Part shown: positions 8,155 through 17,170 of the stretch, one piece after another | How positions within the stretch are numbered: the first letter of the stretch is position 1 | Layout of the letters: every line of letters begins with the position of its first letter | Source of the DNA: an uncultured Alistipes sp. | GTDB taxonomy: Bacteria; Bacteroidota; Bacteroidia; Bacteroidales; Rikenellaceae | Direction: 5' to 3' | Assembly: GCA_900539755.1 (NCBI GenBank) | Contig: UQDC01000013.1 | Location: 1 to 64,000, forward strand | DNA: 64,000 nt | Position numbers and translations under genes: made by a program | Notes under the pieces: generated by a model | What the model was told of the DNA's origin: nothing | Databases searched by the model: none | The model's input: the letters and a program-made list of their open reading frames with translations, nothing else

Positions 8155-9663
8155 ATGAGAAGCAGGTTACGTATTTTATGCGGAATGTTTGCATGGGTTG
8201 TCCTGCTGGGCGGGTGTAAGGAAGCACCTGTTGATGTTCCGGTAGTGACTGTCGAGAATGTGGCAGTCGACAACGTAGAGATTTATGGAGATTATGTAGG
8301 TTTGATCCAGGCGGTGAGTCGGGTTGAGGTTCACGCCCGTGTCGAGGGCTTCTTGGAGAAGATGACTTTCGAGGAGGGTAAACTGGTTCAGATGAACGAG
8401 CCGTTGTTCTACATCAATGACGATCAGTACAAGGCTCGGGTTGAGAAGGCCAAGGCTCAACTGAAGAAGGACGAGGCCCAGGCTGCGAAAGCGGAACGTG
8501 ACGTATTGCGTTTGCGTCCTCTTTACGAGCAGAATGCGGCGAGTCAGCTTGATTTGGACAATGCGGTAGCGGCATTGGACATGGCACGTGCCAATGTTTC
8601 GATGAGTGAGGCCGATCTCAAGCAAGCCGAATTGGAGTTGAGTTATACGGTGGTGCGTTCTCCGCTCACCGGTTATATCAGCGAACGTTATGCGGATATT
8701 GGGTCGTTGGTTGGGAAATCGAACTCTTCCCGATTGGCGACGGTTGTCAAAAGCGACACGGTTCAGGTTGATTTTAAGTTGACGGCGCTTGATTATCTGC
8801 GCAGCCAACGTCGTAACGTCCATTTGGGTGAATTGGACACCTCACGTTCCTGGCAGCCGACAGTTACAGTCACGTTGGCTGATAACTCAGTATATGGCGA
8901 GAAGGGTATTGTAGATTTTGCCTCACCTCAGGTTGATCCGCAGACGGGAACTTTTGGGGTACGTGCCATTTTGCCCAATCCGCATCAGGTGTTGTTGCCA
9001 GGTCAGTTTACCCGGGTACGTCTGTTGCTGGATGTGTTGGAGGATGTGATTGTGATTCCCCGCAAGGCGGTCATTATCGAAAAGGGAGGAGCTTATGTTT
9101 ACGTTGTGCGTCCCGACAGTATCGCCGAGAAGCGTTTTGTAGAGCTGGGAGTTGAACAGAATAATATTGTTGTGGTAGATCGAGGACTTTCTCGCGAAGA
9201 GCGGATTGTCACCGAGGGCTTCCAGAAGTTGCAGCATGGGCAGCGGGTGACCTGGCAGTCGGATGGCGCCGGAGCTGACAGCACTCGGAGGGTTTCACCG
9301 GAGGCTGATTCTTTGGCATCAGCTTCGTCGGCGACAGACTCCTTGCCTCAGAAGATGGAGCAGGCCCGCAAGACCCGCAACAGTGGAGTGTCACGTTCCG
9401 GTCGCAGTACGGCCAGGAAGCAGGATACCCTTCACAATGATTTGCAGGATATTTACGAGGCCGTTCAGCCCGTATCTCAGAAAAAGAAGGTAGAGCGTGA
9501 GGCAGCGGCTCAGGCAGCACGCAAGACTGCGGGATCGGATCAGCTTGCAGGTTCATCTCAGGCAGCACATAGTCAGAAATCGGTTGAGGACACCTCCTCT
9601 ACAGCCACCGTGGATCAAGAGGGAAGTGCACCCGACACCCTTAAAAATCAGCATAATCGATGA
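8155..9663 (+). CDS. RND efflux membrane fusion lipoprotein (AcrA/MexA type)
   Basis: Periplasmic adaptor linking the inner-membrane RND pump to the outer-membrane factor. A lipoprotein signal ends VVLLGGC (Cys21). Then the usual order: first barrel-sandwich half (EVHARVEGFLEKMTFEEGKLV near 60), coiled-coil hairpin (about 95-160, heptad-rich Ala/Glu/Lys), second lipoyl half (YTVVRSPLTGYISERYADIGS), beta-barrel, and membrane-proximal domain (VIPRKAVIIEKGGAYVYVV). The family core ends near residue 370. The remaining 130 residues are a Ser/Ala/Gln-rich, charged, low-complexity tail absent from typical homologues. The stop codon overlaps the pump's ATG (ATGA), so translation is coupled. First gene of a three-gene operon. 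Confidence 0.93.
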   Translation: MRSRLRILCGMFAWVVLLGGCKEAPVDVPVVTVENVAVDNVEIYGDYVGLIQAVSRVEVHARVEGFLEKMTFEEGKLVQMNEPLFYINDDQYKARVEKAKAQLKKDEAQAAKAERDVLRLRPLYEQNAASQLDLDNAVAALDMARANVSMSEADLKQAELELSYTVVRSPLTGYISERYADIGSLVGKSNSSRLATVVKSDTVQVDFKLTALDYLRSQRRNVHLGELDTSRSWQPTVTVTLADNSVYGEKGIVDFASPQVDPQTGTFGVRAILPNPHQVLLPGQFTRVRLLLDVLEDVIVIPRKAVIIEKGGAYVYVVRPDSIAEKRFVELGVEQNNIVVVDRGLSREERIVTEGFQKLQHGQRVTWQSDGAGADSTRRVSPEADSLASASSATDSLPQKMEQARKTRNSGVSRSGRSTARKQDTLHNDLQDIYEAVQPVSQKKKVEREAAAQAARKTAGSDQLAGSSQAAHSQKSVEDTSSTATVDQEGSAPDTLKNQHNR

Positions 9664-12600
9664 AGCCGGGATTTTTCATAGACAGGCCGGTACTATCGAC
9701 CGTATTGTCGGTTTTGATCGTACTGGTGGGCATCATCGGTTTGGTGTCGTTGCCGGTGGAGCAGTATCCTCAGATTACGCCGCCGGTTGTCAAGGTGAGT
9801 GCCTCTTATCCGGGAGCCAATGCCGAGACTGTTTCGCAGGCAGTGGCCACTCCGATCGAGCAGGAGTTGAATGGTACACCGGGCATGTTGTACATGGAGT
9901 CGAGCAGCTCCAATTCGGGAGGTTTGTCGATTACCATTACCTTCGATGTGAATCGTGATGTTGATTTGGCAGCGGTTGAGGTTCAGAACCGTGTTAAGTT
10001 GGCAGAGGCACGTTTGCCGGCGGAGGTTTTGCAGAACGGTATTTCGGTAGAGAAACAGTCTCCCAGTCAGTTGTTGACGGTAGCGTTGGTGTCGGATGAT
10101 CCGAAGTTTGACGAGATCTATCTGAGTAACTATGCGACGATTAACGTTGTCGATGTGTTGCGGCGTGTACCGGGTGTGGGGCGTGTCTCGAACGTAGGTA
10201 GCCGTTATTACGGCATGCAGATTTGGGTTTATCCGGATCGTTTGGCCAGCTTTGGTTTGACGGTGAAGGATTTGCAGAATGCCTTGAAGGATCAGAACCG
10301 GGAGTCTGCTGCCGGCGAGTTGGGCAAGCCGCCGGTTGAGGATATCGATGTTACGATTCCGTTGACGGCTCAGGGACGACTTTCGACAGCCAAGGATTTC
10401 GAGGACATTGTGGTCAAAGCCAATCCGGACGGTTCGTTCATTCGCATGCGTGATGTGGCGAGGGTATCGTTGGAGGCTCAGTCTTACGATACGGAGAGTG
10501 GATTGAATGGCAGCAATGCAGCGATTTTGAGTGTTTACATGCTGCCGGGAGCCAACGCCATGGAGGTTGCACAGGAGGTTAAGGATGCCATGAAGGATAT
10601 CTCCAAGAACTTCCCTGACGGCATGGAGTATCTGCTTCCGTTCGATATGACCGAATATATTTCGGAGTCTATCCACGAGGTTTACAAGACGTTGTTTGAG
10701 GCGCTCTTTTTGGTGATCCTGGTGGTTTATCTCTCGTTGCAGAGTTGGCGTACGGCCTTGATTCCGATTATTGCCGTTCCGATTTCGTTGGTCGGCACGT
10801 TCGGGTTCATGTTGATCATGGGCTTTTCGCTCAATACGTTGACTTTGTTGGGTCTGGTATTGGCCATTGGTATTGTGGTGGATGATGCGATCGTCGTGGT
10901 CGAGAATGTCGAGCGTATCATGGAGCAGCGCAAGATCGGAGCGCGCGATGCTACGCACATTGCCATGAAAGAGTTGACCGGAGCGTTGATTGCGACCTCT
11001 TTGGTATTGGCTGCGGTGTTTGTTCCGGTAAGTTTTCTGTCCGGCATTACGGGATCGCTGTTCAGGCAGTTCTCGGTAACGATTGTGGTGTCGGTGCTTA
11101 TATCTGCGGTTGTGGCGTTAACGCTCTCTCCGGCGTTGTGTGCGATCATTCTCAAGCCCCAGACCGGCAAGAAGAACATTGTTTTCCGCAAGATCAATAT
11201 TTGGCTGAATCAGGGAAATAAGAAGTACACCGGGATTTTGCGAGTGGTCTTTAATCATCGCAGGCGGGTTTTGGCCGGTTTCGGGATGATTCTGGTGTTG
11301 ATTTTTGTGTTGAATAAGTTTATTGCATCGGGCTTTATTCCGCAGGAGGACCAGGGTTATTTCAATGTGGAGTTGGTGATGCCCGTGGGAACGACCATTG
11401 AGCGCACACGCGAAGTGACCGAACGGGCTGTTGCATATCTCAACAAACACGAGTCAGTCGAGTACGTTCAAAATGTCACCGGTTCCAGTTCCCGTGTGGG
11501 TACGAACCAGGGACGAGCCATGTTGACAGTGATTCTCAAGCCGTGGGGAGAACGCAAGCAGAAGGTTGACGAGGTGATGCGTGATGTACAGCAGGCGTTC
11601 CATGACTATCCCGAGGTGAGCATTTATACGAGTCGTCCTCCGGTTGTACCGGGATTGGGAGCGGCTGGTGGTATTGAGTTCCAGTTGCAGGCACGTGCGG
11701 GTGCTCAGTGGGATGATTTGGTAGCTGCAGTGGATACGTTTACCCATTATGCGGCAGAGTCGAAAGCGTTGGCGAATGTCTCCACCTCGTTGCAGTCGGC
11801 CATTCCCCAGTTGTATTTTGATGTTGACCGAGACCAGGCGCAGTTGCTGGGAGTTCCGATGTCTGATATTTTCTCCACGATGAAGGCCTATTTGGGGTCG
11901 GTTTACGTGAACGACTTCAATATGTTCAACCGTATTTATCGTGTTTACATTCAGGCGGACGAGTCGTTCCGAACCAGCAGCAATGACATTAACCTGTTCT
12001 TTGTCAAGACCAAGTCAGGTGCTATGGTACCGCTCTCAGCTTTGGGTAACACCTATTATACGACTGGTCCGGGCAGTATCACCCGTTTCAACATGTACAC
12101 TTCGGCTCCGATGCAGGTTACGCCCTCTTCGGGAACCAGTTCGGGACAGGCGATGGCCGAGATCGAGAAGATCGTTGCGGAGCATCTGCCGGACAATATA
12201 GGTTTGGCCTGGAGTGGTTTGTCTTTCCAGGAGCAGCGGGCTTCTGGTCAGACGGGCAAGGTGTTGGCTTTGGTACTGTTGTTCGTATTCCTGTTCCTGG
12301 CGGCGCAGTATGAAAGTTGGATTGTCCCGTTGGCGGTGTTGCTTTCGCTGCCGATCGCTGCGTTAGGAGCCTATTTGGGTATTGCGGCCGTCGGTTTGGA
12401 GAACGACGTCTATTTCCAGATCGGTTTGGTGACGTTGATGGGTTTGGCGGCCAAGAATGCCATTTTGATTGTCGAATTTGCGAAGATACAGGTCAATGAG
12501 GGCATTGATCCTGCTACAGCGGCGATTCGTGCATCACAGTTGCGTTTCCGACCGATTTTGATGACATCGTTGGCATTCGTTTTGGGTATGTTGCCGATGG

Positions 12601-12836
12601 TTTTGGCTTCGGGACCGGGTTCTGCCAGCCGTCACTCGATCGGTACCGGTGTATTCTTCGGAATGATCGTTGCCATTACCGTAGGTATTGTTTTGGTACC
12701 GTTCTTCTTTGTCCTTGTTTGCAAGTTCAAGGATTACTTCCATTTACCGGAGTTGCATTTGCCTAAGGTGCGTATCCCGAAGGTAAATCTGCCTCACATT
12801 CATATCTCATTTGGAGATAAACACAAAAAACAGTGA
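9660..12836 (+). CDS. RND multidrug efflux pump, HAE1 family (AcrB type)
   Basis: Proton-driven inner-membrane trimeric pump exporting lipophilic drugs, detergents or bile salts. 1058 residues, the normal length. The start MKPGFFIDRPVLSTVLSVLI is the usual TM1 with FIxRPxxA; TM4 holds the proton-relay pair D408-D409 (IVVDDAIVVVENVERIM), and TM10 holds K932 (GLAAKNAILIVEFAK). Both porter halves are present (PVEQYPQITPP, SASYPGANAETV, and VTGSSSRVGTNQGRAM in the second half), as are the 12 membrane segments in two groups. The C-terminus ends in an unusual LHLPKVRIPKVNLPHIHIS tail with alternating hydrophobics. Overlaps the adaptor gene by 4 bases; the outer-membrane factor begins 2 bases after its stop. 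Confidence 0.96.
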   Translation: MKPGFFIDRPVLSTVLSVLIVLVGIIGLVSLPVEQYPQITPPVVKVSASYPGANAETVSQAVATPIEQELNGTPGMLYMESSSSNSGGLSITITFDVNRDVDLAAVEVQNRVKLAEARLPAEVLQNGISVEKQSPSQLLTVALVSDDPKFDEIYLSNYATINVVDVLRRVPGVGRVSNVGSRYYGMQIWVYPDRLASFGLTVKDLQNALKDQNRESAAGELGKPPVEDIDVTIPLTAQGRLSTAKDFEDIVVKANPDGSFIRMRDVARVSLEAQSYDTESGLNGSNAAILSVYMLPGANAMEVAQEVKDAMKDISKNFPDGMEYLLPFDMTEYISESIHEVYKTLFEALFLVILVVYLSLQSWRTALIPIIAVPISLVGTFGFMLIMGFSLNTLTLLGLVLAIGIVVDDAIVVVENVERIMEQRKIGARDATHIAMKELTGALIATSLVLAAVFVPVSFLSGITGSLFRQFSVTIVVSVLISAVVALTLSPALCAIILKPQTGKKNIVFRKINIWLNQGNKKYTGILRVVFNHRRRVLAGFGMILVLIFVLNKFIASGFIPQEDQGYFNVELVMPVGTTIERTREVTERAVAYLNKHESVEYVQNVTGSSSRVGTNQGRAMLTVILKPWGERKQKVDEVMRDVQQAFHDYPEVSIYTSRPPVVPGLGAAGGIEFQLQARAGAQWDDLVAAVDTFTHYAAESKALANVSTSLQSAIPQLYFDVDRDQAQLLGVPMSDIFSTMKAYLGSVYVNDFNMFNRIYRVYIQADESFRTSSNDINLFFVKTKSGAMVPLSALGNTYYTTGPGSITRFNMYTSAPMQVTPSSGTSSGQAMAEIEKIVAEHLPDNIGLAWSGLSFQEQRASGQTGKVLALVLLFVFLFLAAQYESWIVPLAVLLSLPIAALGAYLGIAAVGLENDVYFQIGLVTLMGLAAKNAILIVEFAKIQVNEGIDPATAAIRASQLRFRPILMTSLAFVLGMLPMVLASGPGSASRHSIGTGVFFGMIVAITVGIVLVPFFFVLVCKFKDYFHLPELHLPKVRIPKVNLPHIHISFGDKHKKQ

Positions 12837-12837
12837 C

Positions 12838-14220
12838 ATGAAGCGACTCTTATTACATATATTGATATTGTCAGTAGCGGTTTTGAGCCTCTATTCTTGT
12901 CGGATGGGGCGAGAGTTCCGCACCCCGGAATTGGATGTTCCTGCGACATTCGATGAGGGGGGGATGACCGAGGGGATAGCCTCTGATATTGGATGGAGCA
13001 CGCTCTACGCCGATACGGTATTGCAGGGGTTGATTTCGAAGGCGCTGGAGCACAACAAGGATATGTTGGCAGCAGCGGCACGGATTCGGGAGCTGATGGC
13101 GGCCAAACGGATTACCTTTGCCAATATGATGCCGGGTGTTGGGTTTAATCTGTATGGCGAGCGTGAATACCTGAATTATGGAGGTAGTAGCAAGAAATAT
13201 GATCCGGAGTTGCAGGCCAATTTTGCCTTTAACTGGGAGCTTGACATTTGGGGAAATCTTCGGTGGCAGAATGAAGCTGCCGTTGCCCAATATCTGCAAT
13301 CGGTCGAGGCTCAGCGGGCCTTGCAGTTGACGATTGTATCTCAGGTAGCACAGATGTATTTTGATTTGAAGGCTCTTGACCGGGAGCTGTCGATTGTACG
13401 TCAGACGTTGGATGCACGTCGAGATGCGGTTCATTTTGCCACATTACGTTATGAGGGGGGCTTGACCTCCGAGATACCCTATCGGCAGAGTTTGGTAGAG
13501 TTGGCACGTACGGAGACCCTGGTGCCGAAGCTGGAGAATGAGATAAAGCTCAAGGAGAATGATTTGTCGGTTCTTTTGGGCGAGTTTCCGAGTTCTATTC
13601 CTCGTGGGGGTGGGGATTTGAGCAACATCACGATGGGGTGTGAGCTTCCGGTTGATCTGCCCTCGACGTTGTTGGAGCGTCGTCCGGATGTGCTTCAGGC
13701 GGAGCAGGCTTTGAGGGAGGCCAATGCCAAGGTGGGCGTTGCGTTGACCGACATGTTCCCCAAGTTCCGGTTGACGGCCAAGTTGGGTGCAGAGAATCCG
13801 GAGTTTACCGATTTCTTGAAAAGTCCGACATGGTTTGTTTCGGGTGCTATTACGGGGCCTCTGTTCCAGTTAGGGCGTAAACGGGCAGCCCACAAGGCGG
13901 CGCAGGCTGCTTATGAGCAGGAGGTTTACGCTTATGAGAAGAAGATTTTGGAGGTGTTCAAAGAGGTCAACAATGCTTTGATTACCTACCGTAAAAGCAA
14001 GGAGATGCGTCGTTCGGCCAATGCGTTGTATCGTTCGGCTTTGTCGTACAACAATTTGGCGAAATTGCAGTATGTCAATGGAGTGGTTAGCTACATGGAT
14101 GTATTGGACGCACAACGTCAGCTGTTCGATTCAGAGATTGCGGTTAACGATGCGATTTTGGCAGAGTTGACAGCGACAGTTTCGTTGTACCGGGCTTTGG
14201 GTGGTGGACTCAAACAGTAG
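12838..14220 (+). CDS. Outer-membrane efflux lipoprotein (NodT/OprM family)
   Basis: Trimeric TolC-like channel completing the RND system. The signal LILSVAVLSLYSC gives a lipoprotein (Cys20). Two outer-membrane efflux repeats follow, with the typical NFAFNWELDIWGNLRW motif of the first (about 125-140) and LLERRPDVLQAEQALREANAKVGVA of the second (about 280-305). 460 residues, standard. I start at 12838 directly after the pump's stop codon because the in-frame ATG at 12811 lies inside the pump gene and would hide the signal peptide. Last gene of the operon, followed by a strong terminator at 14265. Confidence 0.93.
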   Translation: MKRLLLHILILSVAVLSLYSCRMGREFRTPELDVPATFDEGGMTEGIASDIGWSTLYADTVLQGLISKALEHNKDMLAAAARIRELMAAKRITFANMMPGVGFNLYGEREYLNYGGSSKKYDPELQANFAFNWELDIWGNLRWQNEAAVAQYLQSVEAQRALQLTIVSQVAQMYFDLKALDRELSIVRQTLDARRDAVHFATLRYEGGLTSEIPYRQSLVELARTETLVPKLENEIKLKENDLSVLLGEFPSSIPRGGGDLSNITMGCELPVDLPSTLLERRPDVLQAEQALREANAKVGVALTDMFPKFRLTAKLGAENPEFTDFLKSPTWFVSGAITGPLFQLGRKRAAHKAAQAAYEQEVYAYEKKILEVFKEVNNALITYRKSKEMRRSANALYRSALSYNNLAKLQYVNGVVSYMDVLDAQRQLFDSEIAVNDAILAELTATVSLYRALGGGLKQ

Positions 14221-14264
14221 TGGCGCAGTCGATGTGGTATTGACTTGCGAGACGAGTTATAAAG

Positions 14265-14305
14265 AAAACACCCCGTAACTGTAAAGGTTACGGGGTGTTT
14301 TTATT
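14265..14305 (+). terminator. Strong rho-independent terminator, usable in both directions
   Basis: AACACCCCGTAAC pairs with GTTACGGGGTGTT around a 7-base loop and is followed by TTTTATTTT; on the minus strand the stem is followed by TTTTCTTTATA. It separates the RND operon from the convergent HAD phosphatase gene. Confidence 0.9.
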
Positions 14306-14392
14306 TTGCTTTGGATTGTGCTTCTTGTATGAGAGCTGATGAGGGGGCAGCCCTTGTCAGCCAGTCAGCCAAATCAGTTTTGGCGCCTTGTT

Positions 14393-15262
14393 TTAGCGAT
14401 GTGCCCTTTCCAGCAGATCTCCGAACTCTTTCAGCGTACGGGCGGTCAGATCGGGTTGCGGATTGGAGCTGAGTGCAGTGTCGAGCGTGGTCTCACCGGA
14501 GAGGACCAATACGCCGAATGCGCCGGCATTTTGTGCGGTTGCCACATCCGTATAGATACGATCCCCGGCCATGGCGATTTCGTGGGGTTTCAGACCATAT
14601 CGTGATGCGATACCTGTCAGCATACCGGGGTCGGGTTTCCCCAGGATAAGGTCGGGTTTACGTCCGGTGGCGTGTTCGATACATTTGCAGATGGATCCGC
14701 AGTCCACCAGCACTTCGGCTTTATCTGTCGGGCAGACACGGTCTGGATTTGTTGCCACGTAGGGGATATTTTGGGTTGCTAACCACGCAGCGTGGCAGAG
14801 TCGGTCGTATTGCAGGGTCATATCGAATGCAACGACCAACATATCGGGAATGTCGCCTTCGGTAGAGGGGGCGGATTCGAACCCTGCAGCTTCGAACTCT
14901 GCGATCATGCTGGGAGTGCCGAGCAGAAAGAGGCGTTTGGCCTCAGGGTGTTTGGTTTTGATATAGTCGATTGTCGCCAGGGCAGAGGTGTACATCTTTT
15001 CACGCGGGACTTGAATATCCATCTTATCCAGTTTGTGCAGATAGTCGTCGATATTTTTGGACGGGTTGTTGGTCAGGAACGAATATCCGATACCCAAAGC
15101 ATCGAGTTGAGCCAGGAATGCTTTTGTCCACGGGAAGAGAGTTGCACCCATATAGATTGTGCCATCCATATCCAGAGCTACATGGCGGATTGCGGAGAGT
15201 TTATGGATCAGCTCCTCCTGGTTGAACGGGGTGTAAAACTCTTTTAAGGTGTCGTTGTTCAT
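14393..15262 (-). CDS. HAD-IIA family sugar/glycerol phosphate phosphatase (NagD/PGP type)
   Basis: Cytoplasmic Mg-dependent phosphatase. All HAD motifs are present: DMDGTIYMG (nucleophile and acid/base Asp), FLTNNPSKN (motif II), LILGKPDPGM (motif III Lys) and MAGDRIYTDVATAQNAGA (motif IV). The IIA cap domain lies between motifs II and III. Homologues dephosphorylate glycerol phosphate, phosphoglycolate or nucleotides. I use the ATG at 15262 (MNNDTLKEFY) because the 25 residues upstream are not family-like. It is downstream of, and on the same strand as, an organophosphate transporter and glycerol-1-phosphate dehydrogenase, which suggests a glycerophosphate substrate; a 400-base gap with RNA structure separates it from them, so co-transcription is uncertain. 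Confidence 0.87.
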   Translation of the reverse strand: MNNDTLKEFYTPFNQEELIHKLSAIRHVALDMDGTIYMGATLFPWTKAFLAQLDALGIGYSFLTNNPSKNIDDYLHKLDKMDIQVPREKMYTSALATIDYIKTKHPEAKRLFLLGTPSMIAEFEAAGFESAPSTEGDIPDMLVVAFDMTLQYDRLCHAAWLATQNIPYVATNPDRVCPTDKAEVLVDCGSICKCIEHATGRKPDLILGKPDPGMLTGIASRYGLKPHEIAMAGDRIYTDVATAQNAGAFGVLVLSGETTLDTALSSNPQPDLTARTLKEFGDLLERAHR

Positions 15263-15389
15263 GTTTTTAATTGTTTGAAGAGTCGGGGTGTGCGCCGTTG
15301 TTGTACGGTTTGCAGCCTTGTTAGCCGCATGGCACATGCCGAGTAAGTTTTACCAGATTAGTTTGGATTCGACAGCAGGTTGGTAGTTT

Positions 15390-15465
15390 GGGTATTGTTT
15401 GTAATAGGAGGTGCGTACGATCACCGTCAGTGTTCCGAGTGGAACAATACCCTTCTGAGACGGTG
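15390..15465. ncRNA. Switch-like RNA structure with mutually exclusive stems
   Basis: Stem A is a perfect 10-bp pair: GGGTATTGTT (15390-15399) with AACAATACCC (15443-15452). Stem B is CACCGTC (15422-15428) with GACGGTG (15459-15465), enclosing a TGTTCC/GGAACA hairpin (15431-15446) whose 3' arm overlaps stem A. A and the hairpin in B cannot coexist. The region lies between the transporter gene and the HAD gene, in the leader of the HAD gene on the minus strand. No known riboswitch class is recognised, and the functional strand is unknown. The rest of 15263-15659 holds no gene I can support. Confidence 0.4.
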
Positions 15466-15659
15466 CAGGGGCAATGTTTGGTTGTGCATCGGGTCTGTGC
15501 GGATTTTGTATCGGTTTTACACCTCGATACTATTATACTATTGCATTGGTATTTGCATGGAACGTGAATTAACGCTTCTGTTTATGGTTTGGAGCGCTCT
15601 CTTTTTATTTGTGTGTGGGCTGTACTTAACGTTTATCAGATCGCTTTCAGGCCACGAGG

Positions 15660-17075
15660 TTATTGTGCATTGAGGCGGTCGTATCCATCCATTTTAGCAC
15701 GCCACATCAGCGAGAAGATAAACATACCGATTAAGGCCATTGTGATCATGGTGATGTATGCCCAATCCCATCCGTAGTGTTCGGCGACATATCCCAGACC
15801 TGCACCAGAGACCACTGTACTTGCGTAACCGAACAGTCCGGTGAATCCGGAAGCGGTAGCAGCGAAGTTTTTTGTAGCTTGGTTTGCGGCGGCGATACCG
15901 ATCAGAGCCTGGGGGCCGTAGATACAGAACCCGGCGCAGCACAGCAGCAGGAAGTTCAACCAAATGGGAGATCCCAGCGGCAATTCCCAGAAGAGGAAGA
16001 TGAACAGGGCTGCACCTCCCATACAGATGACACAGGTTCGGTGTGCCCGGCCTTTCAGGTATCGGTCAGTGGCCCAACCGGCAACGAGCATGCCGATGAT
16101 ACCGGCGATTTCGAAGAGAGCCACCAGCCATCCGGCCATTTCCAGCGAGATCCCTTTCGATTGTTTGAGCAGGGAGGGACCCCAGTCCAGTACGGAGAAT
16201 CGGACGATATAGACGAAAAAATTGGCAAGAGAGAGGATCCAGATCAACGGGTTTGCAAACACCATTCGTTTGAGCATGTGTTTGTCTCTTTTTTTTGATT
16301 CGTTGTTGGTATCGTTTTGTTTTTCGGTACCTGGGAGTTCGGGAAGACCTACGGATCGTGGGGTATCCCGGAGGGTGATAAAGAGTCCGATAGATCCGGC
16401 CATAGCGATAGCCGATGGGATCCAGAAGCACCATTTCCAGGCGCCTACATGGTTTTCACCTACGCCCATTGTACCCATGATGTATCCGCAGAGGATGACG
16501 ACCAAACCGGCGCCGATAGAGTGGGAGGTATTCCACACCGACATTTTCGTAGCCAGTTGTTTTGGGGGGATCCAGTGGGTCAAGAGTCGGGCACATGGGG
16601 GGAAGCCCATACCTTGCAGCCAGCCGTTTGCGACCCAGAGAATACCCATAAAGAGAATCAGGGTATTGGTAAACTGGGAGCCATCTTGTACCCCGGTAAT
16701 CCAACCTGCAATATCCTGTCCGAAACCGAAGGCGAAGTTTGCCAGAGCACAGAGAGCCAGGCCGATTGCCATAAAGAATCGGGCATTGACCCGGTCGGCC
16801 AGCATACCGTTAAAGAATCGGGAAACGCCGTAGATCAATCCATGCAGGGTCAGGAAGATACCCAAACTTGTTTTGGAGATGCCCAGATCGGTTTCCAGTC
16901 CGGTCATTGCAAACGAGAAGTTTTTCCGGACGAAATAGAAGAGGGCATACCCGATCATGGTAGCAATAATGGTACGGGTTTGCCAATATTTGAAAAGTTT
17001 GGTTATCTCCGGGCTCAGGTTATTTTCTTGTTGCGGATCTGCTGTTTTGGTCGAAGTTGTCTGGTTGTTGTTCAT
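15660..17075 (-). CDS. Organophosphate:phosphate antiporter family MFS transporter (GlpT/UhpT/UhpC-like)
   Basis: Inner-membrane 12-TM transporter of the OPA branch of the MFS, whose members exchange glycerol-3-phosphate, hexose phosphates or phosphoglycerate for inorganic phosphate. Family marks: YFVRKNFSFAMTGLETDLG near the start, GVSRFFNGMLADRVNARFF between TM2 and TM3, and NGWLQGMGFPPCARLLTHW in the OPA signature region with WNTSHSIGAGL just after. 471 residues. The N-terminal 20 residues are polar. Transcribed after the glycerol-1-phosphate dehydrogenase gene with a 95-base gap on the same strand, so they probably share a transcript. Likely substrate a glycerol phosphate, by context; hexose phosphate cannot be excluded. 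Confidence 0.87.
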   Translation of the reverse strand: MNNNQTTSTKTADPQQENNLSPEITKLFKYWQTRTIIATMIGYALFYFVRKNFSFAMTGLETDLGISKTSLGIFLTLHGLIYGVSRFFNGMLADRVNARFFMAIGLALCALANFAFGFGQDIAGWITGVQDGSQFTNTLILFMGILWVANGWLQGMGFPPCARLLTHWIPPKQLATKMSVWNTSHSIGAGLVVILCGYIMGTMGVGENHVGAWKWCFWIPSAIAMAGSIGLFITLRDTPRSVGLPELPGTEKQNDTNNESKKRDKHMLKRMVFANPLIWILSLANFFVYIVRFSVLDWGPSLLKQSKGISLEMAGWLVALFEIAGIIGMLVAGWATDRYLKGRAHRTCVICMGGAALFIFLFWELPLGSPIWLNFLLLCCAGFCIYGPQALIGIAAANQATKNFAATASGFTGLFGYASTVVSGAGLGYVAEHYGWDWAYITMITMALIGMFIFSLMWRAKMDGYDRLNAQ

Positions 17076-17170
17076 CGGTACGGGTTGAAGATGGATTAGG
17101 TTGATTCAGCTGGGCTCGGGACAGTGCTCGGGCAGAATGACAACTGTTTAGTTCGGGGTTGTTAAGTTGT

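Noticed and set aside
8176..8823. Long minus-strand frame opposite the RND adaptor
   Set aside because: Antisense shadow; its Arg/His/Ile-rich composition is typical of reversed coding sequence. The same applies to 9693-10958 opposite the pump.
15455..15461. CTGAGA element reminiscent of a TPP riboswitch
   Set aside because: The remaining conserved TPP blocks (GGGGTGC and ACCTGATCTGG) are missing, and the neighbours are not thiamine genes.
15380..15673. 97-codon plus-strand frame with hydrophobic segment
   Set aside because: Starts at a non-ATG codon, covers the structured RNA region and the end of the transporter gene, and has no homology signal. A real small membrane protein is possible but unsupported.
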